NCBI GenBank assembly: GCA_003667865.1
Contig: CP033051.1
Location: forward strand, 879,501-943,500
Direction: 5' to 3'
DNA length: 64,000 bases
Origin: Rossellomorea marisflavi
GTDB taxonomy: Bacteria > Bacillota > Bacilli > Bacillales > Bacillaceae_B
The notes below the pieces were generated by a model. The model had not been told where the DNA came from, did not search any database, and saw only the letters and a list, made by a program, of their open reading frames with translations. This document shows positions 29,851-39,660 of the stretch, piece after piece; within the stretch, counting starts at the first letter, position 1; every line of letters begins with the position of its first letter. The position numbers and the translations under genes were made by a program.

Positions 29851-30987
29851 TTATTTCACTAGATTTTTGCTAATGACGATACGTTGAATCTCACTAGTTC
29901 CTTCATAGATTTCGGTGATTTTGGCATCTCGGAAAAAGCGCTCGACCGGATATTCTTCTGTAAAACCATATCCTCCAAACACTTGAACTGCTTCTGTTGC
30001 TACTTCAACGGAAGTCTTCGAAGCGAATAGCTTTGCCATTGATGCTTCCATTCCACAAGGCTTTCCTTCTGCACGAAGGTTGGCAGCTCGATAGACTAAT
30101 AGTTTTGATGCTTCAACACTTGTTGCCATATCAGCAATCTTGAAGCCAACCCCTTGATTAGCTACGATCGGTCTTCCAAACTGAACACGCTCTTTTGCGT
30201 ATGCTGTTGCATGCTCATAAGCAGCCTCTGCTATGCCTAGTGCTTGGGCTGCAATTCCAATCCGGCCAACGTCCAGATTTCCCAAGGCAATCTTAAAGCC
30301 TTTCCCCTCTTCACCTAAGAGGTTTTCAGCAGGTACCTTCATATCCTCAAACGTTAATTGCAGTGTTCTTGAACCATGAAGCCCCATCTTTTTCTCGTCT
30401 TTTCCGAGAACCAGTCCAGGTGTATCCTTATCAACAATAAATGCAGACACACCACGGTTCCCTTGTTCCGGATCAGTAGAAGCAAAAACAATATAGGTGT
30501 CTGCCTCACCACCATTTGTAATGAACACCTTAGAACCATTAATGATGTAATGGTCTCCTTGTTTGACTGCTCTTGTTTTTAATCCTCCTGCATCAGATCC
30601 GGCAGCAGGCTCTGTTAAACAAAACGCTCCTAAGTATTCACCTGAAGCCAACTTCGGAACATATTTTTTCTTCTGTTCTTCATTTCCGTAATACAAGATT
30701 GGGTTCGTTCCAACAGATGTATGCACGGATAGAATCACTCCAACCGTTGCACTGACCCTTGATAACTCGTGAATGGCAATAATGTAAGAGGTAAAATCCA
30801 TCCCAGACCCGCCGTACTCCTCTGGAACAGTGATTCCCATTAGTCCAAGCTCACCCATCTTGTTTAAAATTTCTCTCGGAAAGTGTCCTGCCTCCATTTT
30901 TTCAATAAATGGAGTAATTTCTGTTTCGGCAAAATCCCGAACCATTTTGCGCATCATGTTCTGCTCTTCTGTAAAATGTAGCTCCAT
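29851..30987 (-). CDS. acyl-CoA dehydrogenase (MmgC-like)
   Basis: 378 residues, paralogue of the next gene. [18 protein letters not shown] is the flavin/substrate motif and [10 protein letters not shown] carries the catalytic Glu. Same operon as the hydroxyacyl-CoA dehydrogenase and thiolase. Resembles the mmgABC arrangement in B. subtilis. Substrate chain length cannot be read from sequence. Confidence 0.9.
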   Translation of the reverse strand: MELHFTEEQNMMRKMVRDFAETEITPFIEKMEAGHFPREILNKMGELGLMGITVPEEYGGSGMDFTSYIIAIHELSRVSATVGVILSVHTSVGTNPILYYGNEEQKKKYVPKLASGEYLGAFCLTEPAAGSDAGGLKTRAVKQGDHYIINGSKVFITNGGEADTYIVFASTDPEQGNRGVSAFIVDKDTPGLVLGKDEKKMGLHGSRTLQLTFEDMKVPAENLLGEEGKGFKIALGNLDVGRIGIAAQALGIAEAAYEHATAYAKERVQFGRPIVANQGVGFKIADMATSVEASKLLVYRAANLRAEGKPCGMEASMAKLFASKTSVEVATEAVQVFGGYGFTEEYPVERFFRDAKITEIYEGTSEIQRIVISKNLVK

Positions 30988-31013
30988 TATGTTCCCTCCT
31001 TGTTGCCAGATCC

Positions 31014-31865
31014 TTATTCGTAGCTATAGAAACCTCGGCCTGATTTCTTCCCTAGCCAGCCTGCTTTGACATATTTTCTTAGTAGTGGACATGGTCTGTA
31101 TTTGTCGTCACCAAAGCCTTCGTGTAATGTTTCCATAATGTATAGGCATGTATCTAAGCCGATGAAGTCAGCTAGTGTTAATGGACCCATTGGATGGTTC
31201 ATCCCAAGCTTCATCACTTCATCAATAGCTTCTTTGCTCGCAACACCTTCGTATAATGTAAAAATCGCTTCATTAATCATCGGCATAAGAATTCGGTTTG
31301 AAACGAATCCAGGAAAATCTTCTACTTCAACTGGAACCTTGCTTAATGTTTTCGTCATATCTTCTATTGATTGGTAGACTTCATCTGTAGTAGCAAGGCC
31401 GCGGATGATCTCTACTAGCTTCATGACTGGAACCGGATTCATAAAGTGCATGCCGATTACTTGCTCCGGACGTTTTGTCGCTGCTGCAATTTCTGTGATG
31501 GGTAGAGATGATGTATTTGTTGCAAGAATGGTGTGACTTGGTGCGATTTCATCTAGTTGAGCGAAGATTTTCGTTTTAATCTCCATATTTTCTACTGCTG
31601 CTTCAATGACAAGGTCCACTTCACGAGCTGATTGGATGTCGGTTGATGGTGTTAGTCTGCTTAGGATGTCTTCTTTCTCTGATTCTATTAATCTTCCTTT
31701 TTCAACTGAGCGTGAAAGGTTTTTGTTGATGGTGTTTAGGCCTCTGTCTAGGAATTCCTGTTTTAGGTCTTGTAGTGTTACTTGGTAGCCTGCTTGTGCG
31801 CATACTTGAGCGATTCCGGAGCCCATTTGGCCTGCTCCGATGACCATTACTTTTTTGATTGTCAT
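31014..31865 (-). CDS. 3-hydroxybutyryl-CoA dehydrogenase
   Basis: 283 residues. NAD-dependent oxidation of 3-hydroxyacyl-CoA. Rossmann motif [16 protein letters not shown] at the N-terminus, catalytic His in [26 protein letters not shown], and a helical C-terminal dimerisation domain ([19 protein letters not shown]). Corresponds to MmgB/Hbd. Confidence 0.93.
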   Translation of the reverse strand: MTIKKVMVIGAGQMGSGIAQVCAQAGYQVTLQDLKQEFLDRGLNTINKNLSRSVEKGRLIESEKEDILSRLTPSTDIQSAREVDLVIEAAVENMEIKTKIFAQLDEIAPSHTILATNTSSLPITEIAAATKRPEQVIGMHFMNPVPVMKLVEIIRGLATTDEVYQSIEDMTKTLSKVPVEVEDFPGFVSNRILMPMINEAIFTLYEGVASKEAIDEVMKLGMNHPMGPLTLADFIGLDTCLYIMETLHEGFGDDKYRPCPLLRKYVKAGWLGKKSGRGFYSYE

Positions 31866-31912
31866 GGTTGGTCCTCCTTTTGGTTTGGTTGTATTGTTGA
31901 TGATTTTGGTTT

Positions 31913-32013
31913 TATTATCGAAAATGGTTGTTTTATTATCATAATCATGGATATATTATCGATTTTGTGTATTTTATTATCGAAATTCGCGAAATAATTA
32001 TTTTTCGACAAAA
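31913..32013 (+). repeat. phased array C, copy 3
   Basis: TATTATC units at 31913, 31934, 31954 and 31975, then terminal TAATTATTTTTCGACAAAA from 31995: steps 21, 20, 21, 20, the same as copies 1 and 2. It starts 48 bp upstream of the 3-hydroxybutyryl-CoA dehydrogenase gene. Confidence 0.82.
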
Positions 32014-32066
32014 CTTGACTTAATTTCCGGTAGCCTTTTTAATATTACCTGTTGTTTTCCTCTACA

Positions 32067-32180
32067 GGCGCTTGCTTTCCGCGGGGCGGGGGTGAGCTTC
32101 CTCGTCGCTTTGCTCCTGCGGGAACTCACCATTCCCGCTATGTCCCGCAGGAGTCAAGCGCCTTTCGCTCCAAACAACTC
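32067..32180. repeat. 130-bp foldback repeat, copy 2
   Basis: Shorter copy: GCTTGCTTTCCGCGGGGCGG through CCCGCAGGAGTCAAGCG to CCAAACAACTC, in the thiolase-dehydrogenase spacer, which otherwise holds only array C copy 3. Confidence 0.8.
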
Positions 32181-32248
32181 AGTGCTCATATTAGTAAATA
32201 CACATTAAACGCTTTATACTGTGTACCAATAAACAAACTACACTAACT

Positions 32249-33439
32249 TCAAGCTAGCTTAGGAACTTCAATCATCACAGCGTCACCTTGGCCGCCACCG
32301 CTACAGATAGAGGCGATTCCGATTCCGCCACCACGACGGCGTAGTTCGTATGCTAGTGTTAAGATGATGCGTGCTCCGCTTGCTCCGATTGGGTGTCCTA
32401 GTGCGACGGCTCCACCGTTAACATTTAGTTTTTCTTCGTCTAGGCCAGCGATTTTTCCGCTTGTAAGAGCTACGGCTGCGAAGGCTTCGTTTACTTCGAA
32501 TAGGTCAATTTCTTCTAGTGTTCTTCCTGTCTTCTTTAATAGCTCATTAATGACAAGGCCTGGTGTTTGTGGGAAGTCTTTTGCTTCTACTGCAATGGCT
32601 GTGTGGCCAAGGATATAAGCAAGTGGTGCTTTTCCTTCTTTTTCCGCGCGCTCTTCGCTCATGAGTACGATTGCTGCTGCCCCATCATTTACTCCTGGTG
32701 CATTTCCAGCTGTAATCGTCCCGTCTGAACCAAATACAGGTGAAAGCTTAGCAAGCTGTTCTACAGATGTGTCTTTTCTAGGGGTTTCGTCTTCACTCAT
32801 GATGATGGGATCCCCTTTACGTTGAGGAATTTCCAATGGTGTTATTTCTTCTTGTAGGATGCCTTTTTCCATCGCTTGAAGCGCACGTTGGTGACTTCTG
32901 AACGCCCATTCATCCTGAGCTTCTCTTGTTAAGCCGAATTCTTTTGCTGTTTCGTTTCCGTATGTTCCCATGTGAACACCGTTGAAGCTGCATGTTAAAC
33001 CATCGTGGACCATTAAATCCTTTACTTGAGAGTCGCCCATTCGGAATCCCCATCTTGCTTTTGGTAGCATATATGGCGCATTTGACATGGATTCCATTCC
33101 ACCAGCTACGATGACCTCTTCATCTCCTGCACGGATAATCTGATCTGCTAATGTGACGCTTCGCATTCCTGAAGCACATACTTTATTAATCGTTTCTGTT
33201 GTCACTTCCCATGGCAGCCCTGCATTTCGCGCTGCTTGTCTTGAAGGAATTTGTCCTTGTCCTCCTTGAAGAACGGATCCGAAGATAACTTCTTGAACGT
33301 TATCTGCAGCAACACCAGCTCGTTCTAATGCACCTTTTATTGCAAAGCCACCAAGATCTGAGGCTGTAAAACCACTTAGACTTCCACCAAAGCGACCAAA
33401 TGGTGTTCTTGCACCTTCAACGATTACTGTTTTCCCCAT
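32249..33439 (-). CDS. acetyl-CoA C-acetyltransferase (thiolase)
   Basis: 396 residues. Condenses or thiolyses acetyl-CoA/acetoacetyl-CoA. Acyl-enzyme Cys in [11 protein letters not shown] (near 88), His in the [15 protein letters not shown] block, and base Cys in [18 protein letters not shown] is also present. First gene of the thl-hbd-acd-acd run; corresponds to MmgA. Confidence 0.94.
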   Translation of the reverse strand: MGKTVIVEGARTPFGRFGGSLSGFTASDLGGFAIKGALERAGVAADNVQEVIFGSVLQGGQGQIPSRQAARNAGLPWEVTTETINKVCASGMRSVTLADQIIRAGDEEVIVAGGMESMSNAPYMLPKARWGFRMGDSQVKDLMVHDGLTCSFNGVHMGTYGNETAKEFGLTREAQDEWAFRSHQRALQAMEKGILQEEITPLEIPQRKGDPIIMSEDETPRKDTSVEQLAKLSPVFGSDGTITAGNAPGVNDGAAAIVLMSEERAEKEGKAPLAYILGHTAIAVEAKDFPQTPGLVINELLKKTGRTLEEIDLFEVNEAFAAVALTSGKIAGLDEEKLNVNGGAVALGHPIGASGARIILTLAYELRRRGGGIGIASICSGGGQGDAVMIEVPKLA

Positions 33440-33528
33440 GTTTTTTTCCTCCCTTTTTCTTTTCTATATATATGTAGACTCTTCTTTTTCCAATGTAGCT
33501 TTGAAATAAAGAGAGTCCTTTTTATGTT

Positions 33529-33542
33529 TGATAACGCTTACA
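33529..33542 (-). promoter_or_regulatory. CcpA cre site upstream of the thiolase gene
   Basis: TGATAACGCTTACA fits the catabolite-responsive element consensus TGWNANCGNTNWCA at every position, 90-103 bp before the start. Implies carbon catabolite repression of the operon. Confidence 0.6.
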
Positions 33543-33594
33543 AAAATCACCCAAATAGTTAATCAGTCTTTCAACTGTCTCCCCATCTTCCGAC

Positions 33595-33608
33595 TGAACG
33601 CTCGCTCA
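33595..33608 (-). promoter_or_regulatory. FadR/TetR-like operator before the thiolase gene
   Basis: TGAACGCTCGCTCA has six-base arms with one mismatch around two bases, the same layout as the palindrome before fadF. Confidence 0.4.
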
Positions 33609-33748
33609 GCATTATCCCAAAATAGTAGGGACATTTTAAGTCACTTTCTATACTTATTGTAAATGATATGGATTTAGAACGAAATGGTTTTTTCTGATTT
33701 TTTTTATTTTTCTTTTATATCTTAATAATGTGAAATTAGAACTAAGAA

Positions 33749-33803
33749 AAGAGGAAGTAATCACACGATCAGATGAGCATCTAGTTGTGAGTTACTTCCT
33801 CTT
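33749..33803 (-). terminator. fadF terminator
   Basis: AAGAGGAAGTAA and TTACTTCCTCTT, 12 perfect pairs around a 31-base loop, then TTC on the minus strand and TTGTTGTTTT on the plus strand. It starts 11 bases after the fadF stop. Confidence 0.75.
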
Positions 33804-33814
33804 GTTGTTTTATA

Positions 33815-35929
33815 TTATGAAGCTACTTGTTCTTCGGGCTCTCCGCAAACAGAACGTTCTAGAAGTTCTGCAAGGTCTTGAGTCGCTACGCTTTCTTCTA
33901 CTTCCTTCGCTTTTGTACCGTCAGAAAGCATTGTTAAGCAATACGGACATCCAGAACTAATGACAGATGGTGCAACCTCTAATGCTTGCTCTGTACGCGC
34001 AACGTTCACGCGGTGACCAGCATCTTCTTCCATCCACATAAGTCCTCCACCAGCTCCACAGCACATTCCTTTTTCGCGGTTACGTTCCATTTCAACGATT
34101 TTCACGCCAGGAATGGCTTTTAGGATTTCACGTGGTGGTTCATACACTTCATTGTATCTTCCTAGGTAACAAGAATCATGATACGTAATCGTTTCATGAA
34201 CCTCATACTTCGGCTTTAACCTACCAGATTTCACTAGATCTGCTAGTACTTCTGTATGGTGATAGACTTCACCTTCGAAACCGAAGTCAGGATACTCGTT
34301 TTTGAAGATGTTGTATGCGTGAGGATCGATTGTCACAATCTTCTTCACTTCATTTTTCTCAAACTCAGCAATATTTTGTGTTGCTAGCTCTTGGAATAAG
34401 AACTCATTTCCTAGTCTACGAGGGGTATCACCTGAGTTTTTCTCTTTATTTCCAAGGATTGCGAACTTCACGCCTGCTTCATTCATAAGCTTTGCAAAGG
34501 ATAGCGCAATCTTTTGGCTTCGGTTATCAAATGAACCCATTGACCCAACCCAGAATAGGTATTCGAATTCTTCTCCAGCTTTTTTCACTTCTTTTACCGT
34601 CGGAACATGTACGTCCTCACGAGCTTCGCGCCAGTTTTCACGTTCTTTACGGTTTAGACCCCAAGGATTTCCTTGACGCTCGATATTTTGCATTGCACGC
34701 TGCGCATCTGCATCCATTTTTCCTTCTGTTAAAACAAGGTAACGACGAAGGTCGATAATTTTGTCTACGTGCTCATTCATTACTGGACATTGGTCTTCAC
34801 AGTTACGGCACGTTGTACAAGCCCAGATTTCTTCTTCTGTGATGACATCACCAATTAAGCTTGGGCTGTACTCAAGTGTTGCTGCTGATTCAGAAGCACC
34901 TTGAGAAGCACTTGCCATGGCGATTTGGTTTCCTTTCGTTCCTTCAAATGCAAATGTTGGTACCCATGGTTTCTTTGATGTAACTGCTGCACCATGGTTT
35001 GTTAGATGATCACGTAGTTTAACGATTAAGTCCATTGGAGACAGCATTTTTCCTGTTCCTGTTGCTGGACACATATTAGTACAGCGACCACATTCTACGC
35101 ACGCATAGAAATCAATCATTTGGTGCTGTGTAAATTCTTCAATTTTCCCAACTCCGAATGATTCTGCTGATTCATCTTCAAAGTTGATTGATTTTAATTT
35201 ACCAGGATTGTCTAAACGGTTGAAATACACGTTAGCAGGTCCTGCGATTAAGTGAGCATGCTTTGATTGTGGAACATACACTAAAAATGCTAATAAGAAC
35301 AGTAAGTGAATCCACCATGCGATGTAGAAGATAACGATTGATGCCGTTTCACCAATCCACCCTAATGCTCCAGCAAATAATGAAGCAACCGGCTCTGTCC
35401 AAGTTAATTCATGTCCATGCCATACAAGTCCCATTCCGTTTCCTAGTAAAACGGAAAGCATTAAACCACCAATAAATAATAGAACGAGTCCTGATTTAAA
35501 GCCTCTTTTTAAACGTACTAGTTTTTCAACATAACGACGATAGAATGCCCATACCACAGCAATCAAGATCATTAATGTAACAAGTTCCTGGAAGAATGTG
35601 AATCCAGGATATAATGGTCCTAGCGGTAGGTGGCTACCAGGTGCTAGTCCCTTCCAAATAAAATCAATCGCTCCGAATTGAACGAGAATAAATCCATAGA
35701 AAAACATGACGTGGATTGCTCCACTTTTCTTATCCTTTAAAAGCTTCTTTTGGCCAAATACGTTGACTGCAACATTTTTCATGCGTTCTTTTACGTTGTT
35801 GTCAAACTCTACTTTTTTACCGAGTTTGATATACTCGATTCTTGTTTTTACCACATATGCAAATAGGCTTAGTGCGTAAGCGGTTACAAGGATAAACGCA
35901 ATCCAGTTCACGATTAGTAAAACATCCAT
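33815..35929 (-). CDS. fadF: iron-sulfur oxidoreductase FadF
   Basis: 704 residues. Likely passes electrons from acyl-CoA dehydrogenases (via ETF) to menaquinone. The N-terminal part has about five membrane helices (haem-b/nitrate-reductase-gamma type). The middle carries two 4Fe-4S motifs, CVECGRCTNMCPA and CTTCRNCEDQCPV. Two CCG domains lie C-terminal (DSCYLGRYN...CCGAGGG and SSGCPYC), as in heterodisulfide reductase subunits. A FadR-like palindrome precedes it. Confidence 0.9.
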   Translation of the reverse strand: MDVLLIVNWIAFILVTAYALSLFAYVVKTRIEYIKLGKKVEFDNNVKERMKNVAVNVFGQKKLLKDKKSGAIHVMFFYGFILVQFGAIDFIWKGLAPGSHLPLGPLYPGFTFFQELVTLMILIAVVWAFYRRYVEKLVRLKRGFKSGLVLLFIGGLMLSVLLGNGMGLVWHGHELTWTEPVASLFAGALGWIGETASIVIFYIAWWIHLLFLLAFLVYVPQSKHAHLIAGPANVYFNRLDNPGKLKSINFEDESAESFGVGKIEEFTQHQMIDFYACVECGRCTNMCPATGTGKMLSPMDLIVKLRDHLTNHGAAVTSKKPWVPTFAFEGTKGNQIAMASASQGASESAATLEYSPSLIGDVITEEEIWACTTCRNCEDQCPVMNEHVDKIIDLRRYLVLTEGKMDADAQRAMQNIERQGNPWGLNRKERENWREAREDVHVPTVKEVKKAGEEFEYLFWVGSMGSFDNRSQKIALSFAKLMNEAGVKFAILGNKEKNSGDTPRRLGNEFLFQELATQNIAEFEKNEVKKIVTIDPHAYNIFKNEYPDFGFEGEVYHHTEVLADLVKSGRLKPKYEVHETITYHDSCYLGRYNEVYEPPREILKAIPGVKIVEMERNREKGMCCGAGGGLMWMEEDAGHRVNVARTEQALEVAPSVISSGCPYCLTMLSDGTKAKEVEESVATQDLAELLERSVCGEPEEQVAS

Positions 35930-36031
35930 GAAGTGACCTCTCCCTTCTAGTCATAAAACCCTTTTCCCCATTTTGCTAAAACATTTCGAAACAATACAAT
36001 TTTCAGAATGTTTCTTTACTCCATTATATAA

Positions 36032-36049
36032 TGAATGAGCATTCAGTCA
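36032..36049 (-). promoter_or_regulatory. FadR-type operator before fadF
   Basis: TGAATGAGCATTCAGTCA: TGAATG and CATTCA are perfect arms around AG, and the 18-mer is close to the B. subtilis FadR box (TGAATGA...TCATTCA). It lies 103-120 bp upstream of fadF. Confidence 0.6.
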
Positions 36050-36175
36050 ATGGTGAATGTTTGATTTTTTGAAGAATACTCAATTTTTTTATCCGCTAAA
36101 AGACCTAAATGCTTGTTGTTTGTAGGGTTTCTGTATTTTTAGGGTAAAGTATGAAGACGGTGTTGTTTATTAATT

Positions 36176-36310
36176 GGTCCGTTGCTTTCTGCTCCAGGGT
36201 GCTGCTTTCCGCGGGGCGAGCGGTGAGCCTCCTCGTCGCTACGCTCCTGCGGGGTCTCACCTGACTCGCTAATCCCGCAGGAGTCAGCACCCTTCCGCTT
36301 CAAGCAACTC
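36176..36310. repeat. 130-bp foldback repeat, copy 3
   Basis: Full copy: GGTCCGTTGCTTTCTGCTCC, then GCTTTCCGCGGGGCGAGCGG, CTCGTCGCTACGCTCCTGCG, ending CTTCAAGCAACTC. It is the only feature in the 36050-36496 spacer apart from promoter DNA. Confidence 0.85.
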
Positions 36311-36496
36311 TGTATTATCACTAAGGTTGTAATTTTCGCGTGTATTTATCTGATAATACATAAACCCTCAGTTTAAGAGGTTAGATACCTTCTAAATAGG
36401 CTATATAATGTGAAAGGTTTTACTCATTTTGTGAACACCATAATTTGATAAAAATGTGGACATACTATATATATTGCAATAGAAAGAGTGATATCC

Positions 36497-37693
36497 ATGT
36501 GGACGATAATTTTTTTCGTTTTATTTCTAATGATTTGTTGGTGTGTCGTTGATTTTGTAGTGGGTAGACGTTTTTTTATTGCGAATGTTGTGCAGAGGAA
36601 ATATCCTACGCGATATAGTGACATTGAGCTTATTGCTTCAGGTCCTGATGTATTTCGTTCCATTTTCAAGGATATAAGAGAAGCGAAGTCTTCTATACAT
36701 ATCCTTTTTTATATTGTTCAAAATGACCATCTTGGTCATCGTTTTTTAGAGCTGTTAGAGCAGAAGGCAAAAGAGGGAGTCGAGGTTCGGTTATTGGTTG
36801 ATCGTATTGGAAGCTATGCGGTTCCAAAGGATAGGCTAAAGCGGTTAAAAGAAGCAGGTGGAGAGTTTTATTTTTCCCAGAAGCCAAAGCCTCCCTTTTT
36901 CTTTTTCTCCCTACAGCAACGAAATCATCGAAAGGTTACTATCATTGACGGTCAAGTAGGCTATCTCGGGGGCTACAACGTAGGAAAAGAGTATATTGAT
37001 GAGGATCCAAAGCTCTCTCCGTGGCGTGATTATCACATGCGAATTGTTGGAGAAGGTACTCAGGATTTGCAGAAGGAATTTCTATTAGATTGGGAACGAG
37101 CTTCGAAAATTGATCTTTGTCAAAACCAAAAGTATTTTCCTCTTCTTCATAAGGGTAAAAGTAAGCATCAATTTGTTCCAACTGATGGAGTTAAAATTGA
37201 ACAAACGTTTACTGATTTAATCGATTCTGCAGAGGAAAAAATAATTATTGGAACTCCTTATTTTATCCCTTCAAAAAATGTCTTTACTGCTTTACGTGAT
37301 GCTTTATCCCGAGGGGTTGAGCTATCCATTTTAGTCCCTCAGCAGTCAGACCATTTGCTTGTAAAAGAGGCTTCCTTCACCTATTTCCGAACATTAATTA
37401 AAGAGGGTGCAAAGGTACATCAATTTCAAGAAGGATTTTTTCATGCCAAAGTAATGATGATTGACGATAAAGTGTGTGATATTGGAACTGCCAATTTTGA
37501 TAAGCGGAGCTTTTTTCTAAATTTCGAAATGAACAATTTATTGTTTGACCCTGTTTTTATAAAAATTGTTGAGGCTCAAATACAAAGGGATTTGCAAGCT
37601 TCAACGTTAATGGACTTAGAAAAATTACATGCTGTCGGTTTTACAACAAGAATAAAAGAACAAATTGCTGGCGTCATTTCTATCTTACTGTAG
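36497..37693 (+). CDS. clsB: cardiolipin synthase-like phospholipase D protein
   Basis: 398 residues. Membrane-anchored (helix about 3-20) PLD-superfamily enzyme with two HKD motifs: HRKVTIIDGQVGYLGGYNVG (around 150) and HAKVMMIDDKVCDIGTANFD (near 320). Corresponds to YwjE/ClsB, which joins phosphatidylglycerol into cardiolipin. The ATG at 36497 has AGAAAGAGTG at suitable spacing; the GTG nine bases earlier overlaps that site. Followed by uvsE after 12 bp, as in B. subtilis. Confidence 0.88.
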   Translation: MWTIIFFVLFLMICWCVVDFVVGRRFFIANVVQRKYPTRYSDIELIASGPDVFRSIFKDIREAKSSIHILFYIVQNDHLGHRFLELLEQKAKEGVEVRLLVDRIGSYAVPKDRLKRLKEAGGEFYFSQKPKPPFFFFSLQQRNHRKVTIIDGQVGYLGGYNVGKEYIDEDPKLSPWRDYHMRIVGEGTQDLQKEFLLDWERASKIDLCQNQKYFPLLHKGKSKHQFVPTDGVKIEQTFTDLIDSAEEKIIIGTPYFIPSKNVFTALRDALSRGVELSILVPQQSDHLLVKEASFTYFRTLIKEGAKVHQFQEGFFHAKVMMIDDKVCDIGTANFDKRSFFLNFEMNNLLFDPVFIKIVEAQIQRDLQASTLMDLEKLHAVGFTTRIKEQIAGVISILL

Positions 37694-37705
37694 GGAGGGA
37701 TTCCT

Positions 37706-38659
37706 TTGAGAATTCGATTAGGGTTTGTTGCGAATGCTTTAGGACTTTGGGATGCAAGTCCATCCAAGACCATGACCTATAAACGCTACACGGAGCTTCC
37801 GAAGAATGAACGGATGGATCGATTAAAGGAGGTTACTGCCCTTAATCTCAATCATACAAAGCGTATTCTTTATTATCTTGCTGCCCATGAAATTGAAGTC
37901 TACCGAATGTCTAGCTCTCTAGTCCCTCTTGCAACACACCCTTATGTAAAATGGGATTTTTTAAAGCCGTTTAAAAAGGAGTGGCAGGAGTTAGGAGAGC
38001 TGATTCGTCAGTTCAACATTCGGGCAAGCTTTCATCCGAATCAGTTCACTTTGTTTACGAGTGATCGGGAACACGTTACCGAAAATGCTGTTGAAGATAT
38101 GAAGTATCATTACCAAATGCTTGAAGCAATGGGGATTGAAAAGGACTCTGTTATCAATATTCATATAGGTGGCACATACGGTGATAAAGAGACTACCGTT
38201 GAACGGTTTCATAAAAACATTAAAAAGCTCCCTGCTGAAATTAAAGACATTATGACACTAGAGAATGATGATAAAACCTATAATGTTGAAGAGACACTAG
38301 CTGTTTGTAAGAAAGAAGATATCCCTATGGTATTAGATATTCATCACCACGAGGCAAACCTTACGACCGAGAAAATTGAAGAGTACATTCCTGATATTTT
38401 TGATACGTGGAAGCGTCGTAACATGGTTCCGAAAGTTCATATCTCTTCTCCGAAAACGGATAAGGCTTTTCGGTCTCATTCTGATTTTGTAGACCTACAT
38501 TTTATTTCAGAGTTTGTACAAGTGTTACGGAAATTTGATGTAGACGTGGACTTTATGATTGAAGCGAAAAGTAAGGATTTTGCGATGTTTGATCTGATTG
38601 AAGGGCTCTCTAGTATTCGTGGAGTGAAACGAATACGTGGTGGCACACTAGAGCTGTAA
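37706..38659 (+). CDS. uvsE: UV damage endonuclease UvsE
   Basis: 317 residues. TIM-barrel endonuclease that nicks 5' of UV photoproducts. Motifs: LGFVANALGLWDASPSKT, SFHPNQFTLF, NIHIGGTYGDKE, LENDDKTYNVEE, PMVLDIHHHEAN and EAKSKDFAM, all metal-binding segments. TTG start with GGGAGGG upstream, no better ATG in frame. Probably co-transcribed with clsB. Confidence 0.93.
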   Translation: MRIRLGFVANALGLWDASPSKTMTYKRYTELPKNERMDRLKEVTALNLNHTKRILYYLAAHEIEVYRMSSSLVPLATHPYVKWDFLKPFKKEWQELGELIRQFNIRASFHPNQFTLFTSDREHVTENAVEDMKYHYQMLEAMGIEKDSVINIHIGGTYGDKETTVERFHKNIKKLPAEIKDIMTLENDDKTYNVEETLAVCKKEDIPMVLDIHHHEANLTTEKIEEYIPDIFDTWKRRNMVPKVHISSPKTDKAFRSHSDFVDLHFISEFVQVLRKFDVDVDFMIEAKSKDFAMFDLIEGLSSIRGVKRIRGGTLEL

Positions 38660-38672
38660 ATGGTATTTTAAA

Positions 38673-38700
38673 GGCAAATCCTTTTAGGGGTTTGTCTTTT
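38673..38700 (+). terminator. uvsE terminator
   Basis: GGCAAATCC pairs with GGGGTTTGTC (two G-T pairs), then TTTTATTTTTG. Confidence 0.75.
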
Positions 38701-38726
38701 ATTTTTGTCATTGGAGGGAACTTTCT

Positions 38727-39380
38727 ATGAAAACTTGCTTATCCTGGAGTGGTGGTCGTGATAGCATGATGATGCTACACACTTTGAGGGACGGACCTCA
38801 AGAGGTGGAAGGACTTTTAACAACCTTTTCTCTAGCTGATCGTCGAATGATGATGCACGGAGTTCCTATTGATCTTGTCGAGAAGCAGGTGCAAAGTCTT
38901 GGAATATCATTTTACCCCGTGTTCTTTGAGGAACCTGTCAGTAATGAGAACTATGAGGAAACCATGTCAGTGGCAATTAGGCAATTAGAACGTGATGGAT
39001 TTACGGCAATGGGGTTTGGCGATTTATTTTTAGAGGATATCCGGAAGTATCGCGAAAAGCAGATGGCACAGACAAAGCTGTCTCCAATTTTTCCGCTATG
39101 GGGTAGGTCCACGAGTGAATTTGCTATGGAGTTTATTCATAAAGGCTATAAGGCCAAGATTGTTTGTGTGGATGGGGACCAGCTCGATTCCTCATTCCTA
39201 GGTAGAGACTACGATAAACAATTCCTAGAGGACCTTCCAGATTTGGTAGATCCTTGTGGTGAAAATGGGGAATTCCACTCTTTTGTTTATGATGGTCCGT
39301 TGTTTAAGAATGCTGTATCCTTTGATGCTAAGGGGCATTACATAAAGTATAACCGGTTTCACTATCTTGACCTTATATAG
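38727..39380 (+). CDS. diphthine-ammonia ligase-like PP-loop ATPase
   Basis: 217 residues. ATP pyrophosphatase domain with PP-loop SWSGGRDS (5-12) and the family's C-terminal GENGEFHSFVYDGPLF. This family (DPH6/ATPBD4-like) amidates diphthine in eukaryotes and archaea; bacteria lack diphthamide, so the bacterial substrate is unknown. GGAGGG precedes the ATG. The codons for LRDGPQ (38786-38799) are an in-frame copy of the genome's dispersed GAGGGACGGACCT motif, right after the PP-loop. Confidence 0.82.
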   Translation: MKTCLSWSGGRDSMMMLHTLRDGPQEVEGLLTTFSLADRRMMMHGVPIDLVEKQVQSLGISFYPVFFEEPVSNENYEETMSVAIRQLERDGFTAMGFGDLFLEDIRKYREKQMAQTKLSPIFPLWGRSTSEFAMEFIHKGYKAKIVCVDGDQLDSSFLGRDYDKQFLEDLPDLVDPCGENGEFHSFVYDGPLFKNAVSFDAKGHYIKYNRFHYLDLI

Positions 39381-39389
39381 AGTTATTGA

Positions 39390-39569
39390 TTATTTAAAAA
39401 CGTTCTCAAACCATGGTTGAACATAGGTAAACACCTTAAACCCTAAGTAAATTCCAACAATCCCAGCGATTCCTGGCAGTGCTGGTGGTGCAGGGATTGG
39501 TAATTTAAATAACGCAAAAACAAATCCTACGATAAATCCTGTTATAATTGCTAGCAATACTAGTTTCAT
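39390..39569 (-). CDS. XapX-domain membrane protein
   Basis: 59 residues, too short for many gene finders. ATG at 39569 with GGAGG eight bases upstream. MKLVLLAIITGFIVGFVFAL is one helix, LPIPAPPALPGIAGIVGIYLG a second beginning with the proline-rich loop typical of XapX (DUF1427) proteins; the quoted loop core is IPAPPALPG. Two membrane segments, no known function. Convergent with the PP-loop gene. Confidence 0.8.
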   Translation of the reverse strand: MKLVLLAIITGFIVGFVFALFKLPIPAPPALPGIAGIVGIYLGFKVFTYVQPWFENVFK

Positions 39570-39627
39570 GAGAAACCTCCATACATGTTATTAGGCTTAT
39601 TATAAACCTTCTAAGAAGAAATTATTT

Positions 39628-39655
39628 AAGGTCCGTCCCTCAAAGGGCGGACCTT
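39628..39655 (+). terminator. hairpin from the GTCCGTCCC motif
   Basis: AAGGTCCGTCCC and GGGCGGACCTT pair around a short loop, followed by TTTT on the plus strand. It lies five bases from the argS stop, so it serves as the 3' structure for argS RNA as well. Confidence 0.6.
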
Positions 39656-39660
39656 TTTGA

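Noticed and set aside
36105-36321. two small minus-strand frames over the foldback repeat
   Set aside because: They arise from the GC-rich repeat and recur with other copies; no ribosome sites.
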